56,661 bases of DNA from Acidobacteriota bacterium (GTDB lineage Bacteria > Acidobacteriota > Terriglobia > UBA7540). This document shows positions 55,908 through 56,661 of this stretch, in pieces. The DNA lies in contig JAMCXS010000005.1 in the NCBI GenBank assembly GCA_023474345.1, positions 1-56,661 of the forward strand, written 5' to 3'. Each line of letters begins with the position of its first letter. Position 1 is the stretch's first letter. The notes beneath the pieces are model-generated. The model worked only from the letters and a program-made list of their open reading frames with translations. It was not told the DNA's origin and did no database searches. Made by a program: the position numbers and the translations under genes.

Positions 55908-56468
55908 TTGACAGTAAAAGCTATAGTCTGCACTGTTGCTTTGTTATTCGGTGGCTGTCCCAAAAGGAATACAGGGCCACGGATTGTGTATATCCCTACT
56001 CCGCCACCGGCTGCCAGTTCCATGGAGACAGCCTCGGCGGAATCGGCACGAGCAATTGTCATTCAGGCTCCGGCTCTTCCAGAAGCGGAGCGAACTGCTC
56101 CGGCCCCGGCGCGTGCAACCGCCCCCGTGTCGCAGCAACACCGGCGCCTTCAGCGTGCCGAACCTCGAGCCAGTGATGCCACGTCGCAGCCACAACTCGC
56201 CAATGTCCCGGCATTGGGACCCGGTGAGAGCACAGCCCGGGAATCGCAACTGCATGACCAGGTTGTCCAAATGCAGCAGCAGATTGAACAGCGGATTTCA
56301 CGTCTCAACCGGGAACAGCTCTCGCCAACCGAGCGCGAAACGCTTGAGGGGGCGCGCGGATTCCTGCAGCAGTCCTTGCGAGCCCTTAAAGAGTCAGATC
56401 TGCAGAGAGCCTCAAACCTTGCACATAAGGCCGGCCTGCTGGTGGAAGCTGTGGAACAGTCACAATAA
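55908..56468 (+). CDS. Lipoprotein with a coiled C-terminal region
   Basis: 186 aa from TTG. The lipobox LLFGGC (C17) predicts a lipoprotein. A Pro/Ala-rich linker (residues 25-110) leads to a Gln-rich helix, QLHDQVVQMQQQIEQRISRL, and an amphipathic tail with REQLSPTERETLEGARGFLQ. This design (lipid anchor, flexible linker, coiled coil) is usual for small periplasmic or outer-membrane structural lipoproteins. I recognise no named family. The start codon is not supported by a strong ribosome site. Confidence 0.65.
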   Translation: MTVKAIVCTVALLFGGCPKRNTGPRIVYIPTPPPAASSMETASAESARAIVIQAPALPEAERTAPAPARATAPVSQQHRRLQRAEPRASDATSQPQLANVPALGPGESTARESQLHDQVVQMQQQIEQRISRLNREQLSPTERETLEGARGFLQQSLRALKESDLQRASNLAHKAGLLVEAVEQSQ

Positions 56469-56661
56469 GACTTACTCAGCATCTACTACCATCCCCTCGC
56501 TTGGGCAATCATCCAGAAGCTAAACACGCCTTGCATGTTTCACCGATCAAGTGAATGGCCGGTTAAGATGCGGTTGGGGTCGCGCAGAGGAGATCGGGAG
56601 TGCTGCGATCTACAAAGGATGAGGCCCAAGCTGATTTTAAGCAAGTCGTGGCTCTTCACGA

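Overview
The window is a 56.7-kb piece of a mid-GC, free-living bacterial chromosome, most likely from the Acidobacteriota. That is an inference from gene content, not from a marker-gene search. The supporting signs are the order msbA-like ABC exporter/yicC/gmk/rpoZ/coaBC/type-4 UDG followed by priA, a DUF6677-like membrane protein, many Tat-exported sugar hydrolases, sulfatases with an anaerobic-type maturase, sigma54 regulators, and an A-rich AACGAACC repeat field.

Layout. 1-960: decayed mobile DNA next to tRNA-Ser(GCU), with two different transposase tails and a frameshifted, truncated tyrosine-integrase N-terminus directly beyond the tRNA 3' end. 1198-13668: a Tat-exported GH20-like hydrolase, a zinc-type URO-D/MtaA methyltransferase, a PEGA/OmpA envelope protein, a PEBP lipoprotein, an HD-GYP response regulator, a GH63/trehalase-like glycosidase and a secreted M48 protease. 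13857-20945: a formylglycine-type sulfatase with its radical-SAM maturase (SEC-C tail), a DPM1-GtrA glycosyltransferase, a decayed membrane-protein gene, and a membrane sulfatase-fold enzyme with no Cys nucleophile. 21332-27451 (minus): an AraD-like aldolase/epimerase and an L-fucose/arabinose-isomerase-like enzyme (5 bp apart), a DUF6677-like protein, a 57-aa membrane protein, an MFS carrier and an acyl-CoA ligase. 27452-28069: the repeat field, with its own strong plus-strand promoter and a 34-codon ORF.

28070-30076: a secreted acetyl-xylan-esterase-like hydrolase. 30494-38874 (plus): a housekeeping run, msbA-like, yicC, gmk, rpoZ, coaBC, UDG, an MTHFR-like protein and a second URO-D-family protein. 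39155-44829: ppa, priA, HU, dcd and a CAAX/Ste24-type protease. 45256-50310 (minus): GDP-mannose dehydratase, a glycosyltransferase and an atypical GH38-like Tat lipoprotein. 50386-55217: a sigma54 activator with a degenerate receiver, divergent from a normal NtrC-type regulator whose gene overlaps its sensor kinase gene. 55418-56468: an HNH nuclease and a small lipoprotein.

Taken together the accessory genes suggest scavenging of complex, probably sulfated or acetylated, polysaccharides: export by Tat or Sec, desulfation, deacetylation, glycoside cleavage, uptake by MFS, then AraD/isomerase catabolism. No complete defence system, CRISPR array or prophage is visible. The least explained items are the 27.7-28.03 kb repeat field with its promoter, the degenerate-receiver sigma54 activator, the GH38-like enzyme without the usual metal motif, and the URO-D/MTHFR neighbourhood.
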